A DNA stretch of 64,000 nucleotides from Gemmatimonadota bacterium (GCA_016704275.1 JADJAK010000003.1:124001-188000); one strand, 5' to 3'; shown: positions 1-10,748, counted from the stretch's first letter. Notes: generated by a model from the sequence alone, not told the origin. Made by a program: numbers and translations.

Positions 1-1
1 C

Positions 2-229
2 GAGGCAATCGAGCGCGACCTGCAGGCCCGTCGCCCGCGTCCCTTCGACTCGGCCGTCAGCGGCGGCACCCCGCTCGGCGAGTGGCTCGCCCGGGTGGCC
101 GCCGCCGCCCCGGCCGTGTCCGCGCGGGACGAGGGTTTCGACGCCTTCTACGAGGCGCCGCTGCCGGCCGCCCGGGACACGGCAGACTTCACGGCGTTTC
201 AGGACTGGCTCAAGGGGCTCGGCCGATGA
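2..229 (+). CDS. C-terminal fragment of an uncharacterised protein
   Basis: An open frame enters from the left edge and runs about 75 codons to a TGA, ending in Asp-Trp-Leu-Lys-Gly-Leu-Gly-Arg. The stop overlaps the aroQ start as ATGA, the same coupling seen at most gene junctions here, which supports it being a real gene end. The visible tail is Ala-rich with an acidic stretch and has no motif I recognise. The function is unknown because most of the protein lies outside the window. Confidence 0.6.
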   Translation, partial: EAIERDLQARRPRPFDSAVSGGTPLGEWLARVAAAAPAVSARDEGFDAFYEAPLPAARDTADFTAFQDWLKGLGR

Positions 230-666
230 TCCGGATCACTGTCCTCAACGGACCGAATCTCAATCTCCTCGGCCAGCGCGAGCCGACGATCTACGGCGCC
301 ACGACGCTCGCGGAGCTCGAGGCACAGGTCCGCGCCCGCGCCGCGACCCTCGACGTGGCCATCGAGTGGATCCAATCGAACCACGAAGGGGAGTTGGTGG
401 ACGTGGTGCAGGGGCTGCGCGCCCATGCCGATGGCGCGATCGTCAACCTCGGTGCCTACACCCACACCTCGCTCGCGCTCCGCGACGCATTCCTCGCGGC
501 GCCGATCCCGTTCATCGAAGTGCACCTCTCCAATCTCTATCGTCGCGAAGCCGCGCGGCATCATTCGCTCACCGCCGACCAGGCGATCGGGATGATCAGC
601 GGACTGGGCGCGCGCGGGTACCTGCTCGCCCTCGACGCACTCGCCGGCATCCTGCGGGATGGTTGA
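226..666 (+). CDS. aroQ: 3-dehydroquinate dehydratase, type II
   Basis: Converts 3-dehydroquinate to 3-dehydroshikimate in the cytosolic shikimate pathway. The 146-residue length is typical of the small type II dodecameric enzyme. The N-terminal NGPNLNLLGQRE motif (residues 8-19) is diagnostic and holds the catalytic Arg18; the catalytic Tyr is at 23. The substrate-binding NLGAYTHTS segment lies near residue 76 and the conserved HLSN near 102. The ATG at 226 is chosen over upstream starts in the same frame because the family begins three or four residues before this motif and because it overlaps the preceding stop. It is followed by an M24 peptidase and efp-accB-accC, an order also known from Bacillus-type chromosomes. 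Confidence 0.96.
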   Translation: MIRITVLNGPNLNLLGQREPTIYGATTLAELEAQVRARAATLDVAIEWIQSNHEGELVDVVQGLRAHADGAIVNLGAYTHTSLALRDAFLAAPIPFIEVHLSNLYRREAARHHSLTADQAIGMISGLGARGYLLALDALAGILRDG

Positions 667-1741
667 CCGCCGCCAGGCGAGGCAGGCTGCGGTGCGTCGG
701 GCGCTGGTCGCCGAGGGACTCGACGCGTTGCTGGTGAGTCACCTCCCCAACATCCGATGGCTCACCGGCTTCACCGGCTCCGCGGCGCAACTCCTCCTGA
801 CCGCCGAGCATGCGCTGCTGCTCACCGACTTCCGGTACGCCACGCAGGCGCCGCAGGAAGCGGGGAGTGCGGCCGATGTCGTCATTGAGCGGGCTTCGGT
901 CTGGGAGCGGATCCGCCGCGAGGTCGAGCGGCGCAAGCTGGAGGCGATCGGCTTCGAGGCCACCAGCCTCACGGTGCGTGACGCCGAACGCCTCGAGGGC
1001 GCCGCCCGGGGCCGCTTCCGCCCGGTCAGCGAGTTGGTCGAGGGGCAGCGCCAGGTGAAGGACGACGAGGAGCTCGCGGCGATTCGGGCGGCGGCTGCGC
1101 TGGCCCACGAGGCGCTGGACGCCGTGCTTCCGACGATCCGGGTCGGTGACCGCGAGATCGACGTCGCCGCGCGACTCGAGGCGGCGCTGCGGGTTCGCGG
1201 CAGCGAGTGGCATCCGTTCCAGACGATCGTCGCCTCCGGACCGCGCTCGGCGCTCCCGCATGCGGGGACGTCGGAGCGGGTCATCGGGCGGGGGGAGTTC
1301 CTCCTGATCGACTACGGGGCGATCGTCGACGGCTACTGTTCAGACATCACGCGGACGGTGGTGGTCGGGGCCGCGCCGGATGAGCGTCAGCAGCGGATTT
1401 ACGGCTTGGTGCAGTCCGCGCAGCGGATCGCCCGGGAGGCGGTCCGGGCCGGGATGACCGGTCGGGAGGCCGATGCCCTGGCCCGGACGCCACTCGCCGA
1501 AGCGGGCTACGGCGAGGCGTTCGGCCATTCGCTGGGGCACGGGATCGGATTGGAAGTCCATGAATCACCACGACTTGCCGCCACCTCCGACGGGCTCCTC
1601 CCGGTCGGGGCGGTGGTCACGATTGAACCGGGGATCTATCTTCCCGGTTGGGGTGGGGTCCGCCTCGAGGACGACGTCTGGCTCTCCGCCGACGGTCCGG
1701 TCCTCCTGAGCAACGGCCACACCGATTTACTCACGATCTGA
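659..1741 (+). CDS. Xaa-Pro aminopeptidase/dipeptidase family (M24) protein
   Basis: A metallopeptidase that probably removes or cleaves next to N-terminal Xaa-Pro residues in the cytosol. The 360 residues fit the short YqhT-like group. An N-terminal creatinase-like domain begins LLVSHLPNIRWLTGF. The C-terminal pita-bread domain holds the metal ligands: an Asp in LLIDYGAIVDGYCSDIT (about 217-233), a second Asp a few residues later, the His in GHSLGHGIGLEVHE (about 290) and the Glu in TIEPGIY (about 322). Its ATG lies 8 nt inside the end of aroQ, so translation is probably coupled. Whether it is an aminopeptidase or a prolidase cannot be decided from sequence alone. Confidence 0.9.
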   Translation: MVDRRQARQAAVRRALVAEGLDALLVSHLPNIRWLTGFTGSAAQLLLTAEHALLLTDFRYATQAPQEAGSAADVVIERASVWERIRREVERRKLEAIGFEATSLTVRDAERLEGAARGRFRPVSELVEGQRQVKDDEELAAIRAAAALAHEALDAVLPTIRVGDREIDVAARLEAALRVRGSEWHPFQTIVASGPRSALPHAGTSERVIGRGEFLLIDYGAIVDGYCSDITRTVVVGAAPDERQQRIYGLVQSAQRIAREAVRAGMTGREADALARTPLAEAGYGEAFGHSLGHGIGLEVHESPRLAATSDGLLPVGAVVTIEPGIYLPGWGGVRLEDDVWLSADGPVLLSNGHTDLLTI

Positions 1742-1762
1742 GAGCCAGGGGCAGGAGACGGC

Positions 1763-2323
1763 GTGGCAAGTACCGCGGACATCCGCAACGGGATAGTGAT
1801 GGAGCAGGACGGCAAGCTGCTGCAGGTGGTCTACTTCCAGCACGTGAAGCCGGGGAAGGGAAGCGCCTTCGTGCGGACCAAGCTCCGGAATGTCCGGACC
1901 GGTCTGGTCGTCGAGCGGACCTTCCCGTCGGGCGAGCGCTTCACCGAAGTCGAGCTCAACCGTCGGCCGATGACCTATTCCTACAAGGATGGCGATTCGT
2001 TCCATTTCATGGATCTGCAATCGTACGACGACATCCCGCTCACGGCGGCGTTGATCGGCGACGACCAGTTGAAGTACCTGAAGGAAGGGATGGAATGCAT
2101 CGGGCTGGTGCATGACGAGCAGGTGATCCTGCTCGAGCTGCCGATGTTCGTCGAACTGCAAATTGTGGAGACCGACCCGGGGATCCGCGGCGACACCGCC
2201 ACCGGGGGGACCAAGCCGGCCCGCCTGGAGACCGGCGCGGTGGTGCAGGTGCCGCTCTTCATCGAACCCGGGACACTCATTCGCGTCGACCGGCGCGAGG
2301 ACAAGTACCTGACCCGCGTATGA
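1763..2323 (+). CDS. efp: Translation elongation factor P
   Basis: EF-P relieves ribosome stalling at polyproline stretches by binding between the P and E sites. At 186 residues it has the normal three beta-barrel length. The loop that reaches the peptidyl-transferase centre reads KPGKGSAF, with the conserved Lys near residue 32, the position that is lysylated or otherwise modified in many bacteria. I see no epmA or epmB in this window, so the modification chemistry is open. The start is a GTG preceded by a GGCAGGAGA ribosome-binding site. The stop overlaps the accB start as ATGA. Confidence 0.96.
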   Translation: MASTADIRNGIVMEQDGKLLQVVYFQHVKPGKGSAFVRTKLRNVRTGLVVERTFPSGERFTEVELNRRPMTYSYKDGDSFHFMDLQSYDDIPLTAALIGDDQLKYLKEGMECIGLVHDEQVILLELPMFVELQIVETDPGIRGDTATGGTKPARLETGAVVQVPLFIEPGTLIRVDRREDKYLTRV

Positions 2324-2862
2324 CACCTGACGACATGCAGGAACTCGCCCGCGCGATGGAAAAGATGCCCGGTCTCAAGGGGATCGACCTTCGCGACGTC
2401 CGTCGGCTCGCCGCGCTCCTCCGGGAGCAGCCCGAGATCGGCTCGATCGAACTGAAGGGCCTCTTCGGCACCGGGGTGGTGATTACCCGGACCTCGCACG
2501 GCGTCGCGTCCAGCGCGCCGGCGGCCCCGATGTATCAGCTCCCCGTGGCTGCTCCGGCGCCCATGGCCGCGCTGCCACCCGCCGGGTCGGACTCCGCGCC
2601 GGCGGCGTTGCCGTCGACACTCAAGGAGGTCCGCTCGCCGATGGTGGGGACTCTCTATCTCCAGCCAGAGCCGGGTGCGGAGCCCTACGTCCGCATCGGG
2701 TCGCGCGTGACGGCGGGGCAGACCGTCTGCATCATCGAGGCGATGAAGATCATGAACGAGATCGAGGCCGAAGTGTCGGGCATCGTGCGCGAAATCGGCG
2801 TCGAGGATTCCTCGCCGGTGGAATACGGCCAGGTGCTCTTCCGCGTGGACCCGAATGGCTGA
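2320..2862 (+). CDS. accB: Biotin carboxyl carrier protein of acetyl-CoA carboxylase
   Basis: Carries the biotin that shuttles CO2 from biotin carboxylase to the carboxyltransferase in the first step of fatty acid synthesis. The protein is 180 residues: an N-terminal helical region, an Ala/Pro-rich linker (about 65-105) and a C-terminal biotinyl domain. The biotinylation motif EAMKIMNE places the biotin Lys near residue 143, about 37 residues from the C terminus as expected. It overlaps efp by 4 nt and pilT by 8 nt. Its partner accC comes only after the intervening pilT gene, which is unusual. Confidence 0.95.
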   Translation: MTPDDMQELARAMEKMPGLKGIDLRDVRRLAALLREQPEIGSIELKGLFGTGVVITRTSHGVASSAPAAPMYQLPVAAPAPMAALPPAGSDSAPAALPSTLKEVRSPMVGTLYLQPEPGAEPYVRIGSRVTAGQTVCIIEAMKIMNEIEAEVSGIVREIGVEDSSPVEYGQVLFRVDPNG

Positions 2863-4027
2863 CGAGGCCCCGGCGGAAGTCGTCGGCGTCGGCCCCGTCG
2901 CCACCGATGCACCGGGCGGGGGCTTCCAGTTCCGCCAGGCCATCGTGCAGATGGTCCAGCGGGGCGCGTCCGACCTGCTCCTCAAGGCGGGGCGGCCGCC
3001 GACGGTCCGCGTCAACGGCAACCTCGAAGCCTTGCCGATGCCGCCACTCAAGCCCGAAGACTTGAAGCAGCTGGGCGAGCAGTTGATGACGCCGCGGCAG
3101 GCGCGCGAGTTCGCCGAGACCAAGGAAATGGACTTCGGCATCGGCGTGCCCGGCATCGGTCGTTTCCGGACCAACCTGTACAATCAGCGGGGCACCGTCG
3201 CGTTCGCGTTGCGCGCCATTCCGTACGAAGTGCGCACCATCAGCGAGCTGCAGCTTCCCGCGGTCATCGAGGCGCTGGCGTCGCGTCCGCGCGGCCTGGT
3301 GCTCGTCACCGGCGTCACCGGCTCCGGCAAGTCGACCACGCTCGCGGCGATGATCGAACACATCAATCGCACCCGTCGCGTGAACATCATCACGGTCGAG
3401 GACCCGATCGAGTTCCTCCACCGCGACCAGCTCTCGAGCGTGTCGCAGCGTGAGGTCGGTTCCGACACGATGTCGTTCGGCGGCGCGCTCCGCCACGTCC
3501 TGCGACAGGACCCCGATGTCATCCTCATCGGCGAAATCCGCGACTCCGAGACGATGGACACCGCCCTCAAGGCGGCCGACACCGGCCACCTGGTGCTCTC
3601 GACGATTCACACCACGGATGCCACGCAGACCATCTCGCGCATCCTGTCGTTCTATCCGCCGTTCCAGCACGGCGAGATCCGGATGCTCCTCTCCACCGCG
3701 CTCGCCGCGGTGATCTCGATGCGCCTGGTGCCGCGGGCCGATGGTCGTGGCCGCGTGCCGGCGATCGAAATCCTCGTCAACTCCGCCGCCGTCGCCGACA
3801 ACATCCGCGACATGAACAAGGCGCTGAACATCCCCGACCTGATCGCCGAGGGCGGCGTCTCCTACGGGATGCAGTCCTTCGACCAGTCGCTGATGCGCTG
3901 GCTGCAGGAGGGGACCATCGCGTACGACGAGGCCGTGCGGAACGCCACCAACCCGAGCGAATTCGCGCTGCGGGTGTCGGGCATCAGCGCCGCCTCCGAT
4001 CGCACCTTCAACGACCTGGGACGCTGA
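2855..4027 (+). CDS. pilT: Type IV pilus retraction ATPase
   Basis: A hexameric ATPase at the inner face of the cytoplasmic membrane that depolymerises the type IV pilus and drives twitching or DNA uptake. The 390 residues include an N-terminal PAS-like region, then a RecA-like motor with Walker A GVTGSGKSTT (about 151-160), the Asp box EDPIEF and the Walker B-type LIGEIRD (about 223-229). The His box is in STIHTTDA. The C-terminal AIRNLIRE motif of classical PilT is not recognisable, so a PilU-like role is possible. It sits between accB and accC with overlaps at both ends (8 nt, and TGATG). Confidence 0.88.
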   Translation: MADEAPAEVVGVGPVATDAPGGGFQFRQAIVQMVQRGASDLLLKAGRPPTVRVNGNLEALPMPPLKPEDLKQLGEQLMTPRQAREFAETKEMDFGIGVPGIGRFRTNLYNQRGTVAFALRAIPYEVRTISELQLPAVIEALASRPRGLVLVTGVTGSGKSTTLAAMIEHINRTRRVNIITVEDPIEFLHRDQLSSVSQREVGSDTMSFGGALRHVLRQDPDVILIGEIRDSETMDTALKAADTGHLVLSTIHTTDATQTISRILSFYPPFQHGEIRMLLSTALAAVISMRLVPRADGRGRVPAIEILVNSAAVADNIRDMNKALNIPDLIAEGGVSYGMQSFDQSLMRWLQEGTIAYDEAVRNATNPSEFALRVSGISAASDRTFNDLGR

Positions 4028-5403
4028 TGTTTCGCAAGGTGATGGTGGCCAATCGCGGTGAGATCGCGCTCCGCGTGATTCGCGCCTGTCGGGAACTCGG
4101 CATCCGGACCGTCGCCGTGTACAGCGAGGCCGATCGAGAATCGCTGCACGTGCGGTTTGCCGACGACGACGTCTGCATCGGGCCGCCGCCGGGGCGGCTC
4201 TCCTATCTCCGGATCCCGAACCTGATCGCCGCCGCCGAAGTGACCGGCGCCGACGCGATCCACCCGGGCTACGGCTTCCTCGCCGAGAACGCCGAATTCG
4301 CCGACACCTGTCGCGCGTCGAACATCGCCTTCATCGGTCCGACGGGCGACCAGATCCGCTCGATGGGCGACAAGGCGTCGGCACGACGCCTCGCCGCCGA
4401 AGCCGGCGTGCCGACGGTGCCGGGCTCGCCGGGGATCATGCGCGACGTCGAGGAAGCGCTGCCGGTGGCCGAGGGGATCGGCTTCCCCGTGATCATCAAG
4501 GCGACGGCCGGCGGCGGCGGGAAGGGGATGCGGATCGCGCACGATGCCGACTCGTTCCCGCAGCTCTTCTCGCTGGCGCAGAACGAGGCGCTCTCCGCCT
4601 TCGGCAACGGCGATGTCTACGTCGAGAAGTACCTCGCACGGCCGCGCCACGTCGAGATCCAGGTGCTCGGCGACTTGCACGGCACCGTGATCCACCTTGG
4701 TGAACGTGACTGCTCGGTGCAGCGCCGCCACCAGAAGCTGATCGAGGAATCGCCGTCGCCGGCGCTCACGCCCGAGTTGCGGGCGCGGATGGGCGAGGCG
4801 GCGGTGCAGCTCGCCTCCGCAATCGACTACGCCGGCGCGGGGACGATCGAGTTCCTCCTCGACGAGGACGGCTCGTTCTACTTCATGGAGATGAACACGC
4901 GGATTCAGGTCGAGCATCCCGTGACCGAGATGGTCACCGGGCATGACCTGGTGAAGGAACAGATCCGCGTGGCGGCCGGCGAGCCGCTCTCGTTCGGGAT
5001 CACGCCGCTGGTCGGGCACGCGATCGAGGTGCGCATCAACGCCGAAGATCCCTACCGGAACTTCCAGCCGTGCCCGGGGCTCATCACCGCCTACCATCCG
5101 CCCGGCGGCCCCGGCGTCCGCGTCGACACGCACGTCTACGCCGGCTACACCGTGCCGCCGTACTACGACTCGCTGCTCGCCAAGCTGATCGTCTGGGGCC
5201 GCGACCGGACCGAGGCGCTGGCGCGGCTCGGGCAGGCGCTCGACTCGTTCATCCTCGAAGGGGTCACCACCACGATTCCCTTCCTGGCGCGCGTCATCCG
5301 CCACCCGGACTTCGTCGCCGGCAACGTCGACACCAAGTTTCTCGAGCGCGAGGCCCAACTGCTCCGTCCGGAGCCCGCGCCCAGCGAGTCGCGCGAGGGA
5401 TGA
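4027..5403 (+). CDS. accC: Acetyl-CoA carboxylase, biotin carboxylase subunit
   Basis: Carboxylates the biotin of AccB using ATP and bicarbonate. At 458 residues it matches the stand-alone bacterial subunit (about 450). It opens with FRKVMVANRGEIALRVIRACRELG, written here only as the N-terminal VANRGEIA signature. The ATP-grasp glycine-rich loop KATAGGGGKGMR is near residue 156. Metal and bicarbonate residues lie around EMNTRIQVEHPVTE (about 290), and the RINAED segment follows. Its ATG shares one base with the pilT stop (TGATG). Confidence 0.96.
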   Translation: MFRKVMVANRGEIALRVIRACRELGIRTVAVYSEADRESLHVRFADDDVCIGPPPGRLSYLRIPNLIAAAEVTGADAIHPGYGFLAENAEFADTCRASNIAFIGPTGDQIRSMGDKASARRLAAEAGVPTVPGSPGIMRDVEEALPVAEGIGFPVIIKATAGGGGKGMRIAHDADSFPQLFSLAQNEALSAFGNGDVYVEKYLARPRHVEIQVLGDLHGTVIHLGERDCSVQRRHQKLIEESPSPALTPELRARMGEAAVQLASAIDYAGAGTIEFLLDEDGSFYFMEMNTRIQVEHPVTEMVTGHDLVKEQIRVAAGEPLSFGITPLVGHAIEVRINAEDPYRNFQPCPGLITAYHPPGGPGVRVDTHVYAGYTVPPYYDSLLAKLIVWGRDRTEALARLGQALDSFILEGVTTTIPFLARVIRHPDFVAGNVDTKFLEREAQLLRPEPAPSESREG

Positions 5404-6136
5404 CCGTCCACGTCGCCTTCACGCCGCTCGGGCTCCCGACAGCGGACGTGGCGGGGCGCACGGTCGTCGTGATCGACATCCTGCGTGCCACCACCACCAT
5501 GACGGCGGCGCTCCATCATGGTGCGCGCGCCGTGATCGTCGCGGCCGAGACGGACGAGGCGATCACGCTGGCGCAGTCGCTGGACCGCACCGACGTCCTC
5601 CTCGCCGGCGAGCGCCACTGCGTGCGCATCCCCGGCTTCCAGCTGGGCAACTCGCCGGGCGAGATGCTGCCCGAGACCGTGCGCGGCAGGACCCTCGTCA
5701 TGACCACCACCAATGGCACCCGCGCCCTCCTCGCCACTGCCGGCGCGCACGAAGTGCTGGTGGGTGCGGCGGTGAACCTGAGCGTCGTCGGCGCACGACT
5801 GCGGGACGCCGTGGCCGCGGGGCGGGACGTGTTGGTGCTCTGCGCCGGCCGCGAATCGGGCTTCGGCATGGATGACGCGTACCTCGCCGGCCGCTTCGTG
5901 ACCGAAGCACTCGGCGGGCGTCGCACGCGGAAGGGACTCAACGACGCCGCGATCGTTTCGGTCGACCTGGTGCGCCGCTATGGCCATCGCATCGACCGCG
6001 CCCTGGCGCTCTCGGCCGCGGGCCGCGAGCTGATTCGCCTCGGCTTCGGCGCCGATGTCGAGGCTGCCGGTCAGATCGACACCCATCCGGTGCTCCCGAC
6101 CTACCACGATCGCCGCGTCACGCTGGCGGCAGCCGC

Positions 6137-6140
<4 letters not shown>
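5400..6140 (+). CDS. comB: 2-phosphosulfolactate phosphatase family protein
   Basis: The ComB family dephosphorylates 2-phospho-3-sulfolactate. The family was first described in coenzyme M synthesis and also occurs in bacteria that make sulfolactate. The 246-residue protein shows the family features VVVIDILRATTTM near the N terminus, GNSPGEM near residue 83 and TTTNGTRAL near 102. The ATG overlaps the accC stop as ATGA, and the upstream in-frame extension is accC read in another frame. No ComA or ComC homologue is in the window, so the actual substrate here is uncertain. It is flanked by accC and ftsK. Confidence 0.85.
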
Positions 6141-8356
<2,216 letters not shown>

Positions 8357-8358
8357 AC

Positions 8359-8394
8359 GATGATCGACCATCGATGATCGATCATCGATCATCC
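8359..8394. repeat. GATC-rich palindromic repeat, copy 1
   Basis: Starts 3 nt after the ftsK stop. It is built from alternating GATGATC and GATCATC units, so the whole stretch is self-complementary and holds several GATC and ATCGAT sites. Similar copies lie at 8971-9007 and 23441-23498. Copies 1 and 2 bracket yraN. Confidence 0.85.
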
Positions 8395-8461
8395 AGTTTC
8401 TCGTACCGCTCCGCACTCCCCCGTACCACGCCGCTCCTTCCGCACACGCGATGTTCCTCGC

Positions 8462-8863
8462 GTGTCCACTCCCCGCCGCCCTCCCGACCTCTGGACTGAC
8501 CCCCGCCATCGTGATGGCTGGGAGGCGGAGCTCGTGGCCGGCCGGTGGCTCACCAAGCACGGCTGGCGCGTCGAGGCCCACCGCTTCCGCCTCGGCCGCC
8601 ACGACCTCGATCTCGTCGCCCGCCGCGGTTCGCTGGTCGCCTTCGTCGAGGTCAAGTGCCGCCGTTCGGCGACATGCGGCATGGGGGCCGAGGCGGTCGG
8701 CCCCCGCAAGCGGGCCACGATCGAGCGCCTCGCCTGGGCCTGGCTCCTCCGTCACGGCCAGACCGGCGACCAGTACCGCTTCGACGTCCTGACCCTCGAC
8801 GGGATGGGGCCAGCGGCCCAGCTGACCCACATCGAGGACGCTTGGCGTCCCGATTGGCGTTGA
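8462..8863 (+). CDS. yraN: YraN family (UPF0102) nuclease-fold protein
   Basis: A small protein of the YraN/UPF0102 family, which has a restriction-endonuclease-like fold; its physiological role is not well established. The 133 residues show the family's signature: an acidic GRHDLDLV segment near residue 46 followed by FVEVKCRR near 62, the D...ExK arrangement of this nuclease superfamily. The start is a GTG at 8462. It is not coupled to either neighbour and is bracketed by two GATC-rich palindromic repeats, while most genes nearby overlap their neighbours. Confidence 0.85.
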   Translation: MSTPRRPPDLWTDPRHRDGWEAELVAGRWLTKHGWRVEAHRFRLGRHDLDLVARRGSLVAFVEVKCRRSATCGMGAEAVGPRKRATIERLAWAWLLRHGQTGDQYRFDVLTLDGMGPAAQLTHIEDAWRPDWR

Positions 8864-8902
8864 AATGTCACATATGGCGCAAAATACTACACATTGAGAC
8901 TC

Positions 8903-8931
8903 TTGCTTCGGAGTAGTTTCGGTTGTAGCTT
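8903..8931 (+). promoter_or_regulatory. recA promoter
   Basis: TTGCTT at 8903-8908, a 17-nt spacer and TAGCTT at 8926-8931 make a good housekeeping promoter. Transcription would start near 8938, giving a leader of about 110 nt before recA. No canonical LexA box of the GAACN4GTTC or CTGTN8ACAG type is visible. Confidence 0.75.
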
Positions 8932-8942
8932 GGTAGAAGCTA
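8926..8942. promoter_or_regulatory. Inverted repeat over the recA -10 element (possible operator)
   Basis: TAGCTT-ggtag-AAGCTA is a perfect 6-bp inverted repeat with a 5-nt centre. Its left arm is the -10 hexamer and its right arm covers the predicted start of transcription. The position suits a repressor site, but which protein would bind is inference. Confidence 0.45.
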
Positions 8943-8970
8943 GATTGGTGGAGTGAAATGCTCCACTGCG

Positions 8971-9007
8971 CGATGATCGATGATCGATCATCGATGATCG
9001 ATCATCC
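8971..9007. repeat. GATC-rich palindromic repeat, copy 2
   Basis: Lies in the predicted recA leader, 41 nt before the start codon. It uses the same GATGATC/GATCATC units as copies 1 and 3 and could fold into a long hairpin in the recA mRNA. A separate small hairpin (GTGGAG, 7-nt loop, CTCCAC) precedes it at 8948-8966. Confidence 0.85.
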
Positions 9008-9048
9008 CGTGTCGCCCTTCAATCACCATTCGCCAGGATCCCAACGCC

Positions 9049-10104
9049 ATGTCCGTCACCGAATCCCGCGTCGACACCGAGAAGAAGAAGGCCCTCAACC
9101 TTGCCATCTCCCAGATCGAGAAGCAGCTGGGGAAGGGCTCGATCATGCGGATGGGGGCGGACCGGCCCCGCGTGAAGATCGACGCCATCTCCACCGGCGC
9201 CATCAACCTCGATGCGGCCACCGGCATCGGCGGCGTCCCTCGCGGCCGGATCACCGAGATCTACGGCCCCGAGTCGTCAGGCAAGACGACGCTCTGCTTG
9301 CATCTCGTCGCCAACGTGCAGAAGTCCGGCGGGGTGGCGGCTTACGTCGACGCCGAACACGCCCTCGACATCGAGTACGCCAAGAAGCTCGGCGTCGACA
9401 TCGAGAACCTGCTGGTCTCGCAGCCCGACACCGGCGAACAGGCCCTCGAGATCGTCGAGATCCTGGTCCGCTCCGGCGCTGTCGACCTGGTGGTGATCGA
9501 CTCGGTCGCCGCGCTGGTGCCGAAGGCCGAAATCGAAGGCGAGATGGGCGATTCCCACATGGGCCTCCAGGCGCGCCTCATGAGCCAGGCCCTCCGCAAG
9601 CTGGCCGGCGCGATCAACCGGACCCACTGCTCGGTGGTCTTCATCAACCAGCTGCGCGAGAAGATCGGCGTGATGTTCGGCAACCCGGAGACCACCACCG
9701 GCGGCAAGGCGCTCAAGTTCTACGCCTCGCTCCGCATGGACATCCGCCGCATCGGGCCGGTCAAGGAACGCGAGGCCGTCATCGGGTCGCACGTCCGCGT
9801 GAAGGTGGTGAAGAACAAGGTGGCGCCGCCGTTCAAGCAGGCGGAGTTCGACGTCATGTTCGACGAAGGGATCTCGCACACCGGCCTGCTGGTCGACATC
9901 GCCTCCGAGGCGGGGATCATCCAGAAGTCGGGCGCGTGGTACTCCTACGGCGAGCAGCGCATCGGGCAGGGGCGCGAGAACGCCAAGCTCTTCCTCAAGG
10001 ACAACGCCGCTCTGATGGCCGAGGTCGAGGCCAAGGTGAAGGAGTCGCTGGGCATGCTGGCCGCCGCGGGTCCGGGCGTCCCCGATGAGGAAGACGGCGA
10101 GTGA
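9049..10104 (+). CDS. recA: Recombinase RecA
   Basis: Forms filaments on single-stranded DNA, catalyses strand exchange and triggers SOS cleavage of LexA-type repressors. The 351-residue length is normal. Walker A is GPESSGKTT (about 74-82). The Walker B strand LVVIDSVAALVPKAEIEGE lies near 148-166, and L2-region residues GGKALKFYASLR are near 219. The C terminus is acidic. The ATG at 9049 gives the usual 10-15 residue lead before the KALNLAISQIEKQ core helix. The recX start overlaps the recA stop as GTGA. Confidence 0.98.
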   Translation: MSVTESRVDTEKKKALNLAISQIEKQLGKGSIMRMGADRPRVKIDAISTGAINLDAATGIGGVPRGRITEIYGPESSGKTTLCLHLVANVQKSGGVAAYVDAEHALDIEYAKKLGVDIENLLVSQPDTGEQALEIVEILVRSGAVDLVVIDSVAALVPKAEIEGEMGDSHMGLQARLMSQALRKLAGAINRTHCSVVFINQLREKIGVMFGNPETTTGGKALKFYASLRMDIRRIGPVKEREAVIGSHVRVKVVKNKVAPPFKQAEFDVMFDEGISHTGLLVDIASEAGIIQKSGAWYSYGEQRIGQGRENAKLFLKDNAALMAEVEAKVKESLGMLAAAGPGVPDEEDGE

Positions 10105-10733
10105 TCATCGAAGCACTGGTCCCCGATCCACGGCGTCCCGGGAGCACCCGGGTCATCGTGGATGGGCGGCCCGCCTGGACCGTGCCGGCCGATGTCGTGG
10201 CAGCCCTCGGGCTCGCCCCGGCTCGGCCGCTCCCGGCCGGTGGGGTGGCGGCACTCGATGCCGCGGCCGATGAAGAAGCCGCATTCCGCGCCGCCATCAA
10301 GGCGATCGAGCAACGGGCCCACGGCACCGTCGAGTTGACCCGGAAGTTGGGCCGACGGAGTCATGGCCCCGACGCGGTGGCGGGCGCCGTGGCTCGGCTG
10401 ACCACGTTGGGGTTGCTCGACGACGCGGCGTTTGCCCGCGGCTATGTCGAAGTGCGAGCGCGTCGGGGCAGCGGCCCGATGCGCATCCGGCACGACCTCG
10501 CGCGGCTGGGCGTCCCGAATGAGCTGGTGGCTGCCGCCCTGGTCACGCTCCAGGACGAGGAAGCCCCCGACCCGATGGCCAAGACGCTGGCACAGGCCGA
10601 GCGTCGCGTGGCCGGCATGAAGGGACTCACCCGTGACGCCAAGCGGCGTCGGTTGCTGGCCTTCTTCGCACGCCGGGGGTGGGCCGGGGCCGTGGCCAAC
10701 GGCCATGTCCGGCGGTTGGTGGGGGAGGGCTGA
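10101..10733 (+). CDS. recX: Regulatory protein RecX
   Basis: Modulates RecA filament growth by direct binding. The 210-residue protein is all-alpha in its middle and end. It has the family pattern of three tandem three-helix repeats: RAHGTVELTRKL near residue 74, LLDDAAFARGYVEVR near 105 and a C-terminal AKRRRLLAFFARRGW. An N-terminal region of about 60 residues with beta-like character is longer than in E. coli RecX. The GTG start overlaps the recA stop, so the two are almost certainly co-expressed. Confidence 0.88.
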   Translation: MIIEALVPDPRRPGSTRVIVDGRPAWTVPADVVAALGLAPARPLPAGGVAALDAAADEEAAFRAAIKAIEQRAHGTVELTRKLGRRSHGPDAVAGAVARLTTLGLLDDAAFARGYVEVRARRGSGPMRIRHDLARLGVPNELVAAALVTLQDEEAPDPMAKTLAQAERRVAGMKGLTRDAKRRRLLAFFARRGWAGAVANGHVRRLVGEG

Positions 10734-10748
10734 CGGGCCGGGGTTGGT

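Noticed and set aside
8359..8394. CRISPR-like array from the GATC repeats
   Set aside because: The units are contiguous and palindromic, with no unique spacers and no cas genes.
8958..10088. Plus-strand open frame beginning in the GATC repeat and overlapping recA
   Set aside because: It reads recA out of frame; its start lies in the repeat and the product is low-complexity Arg/His.
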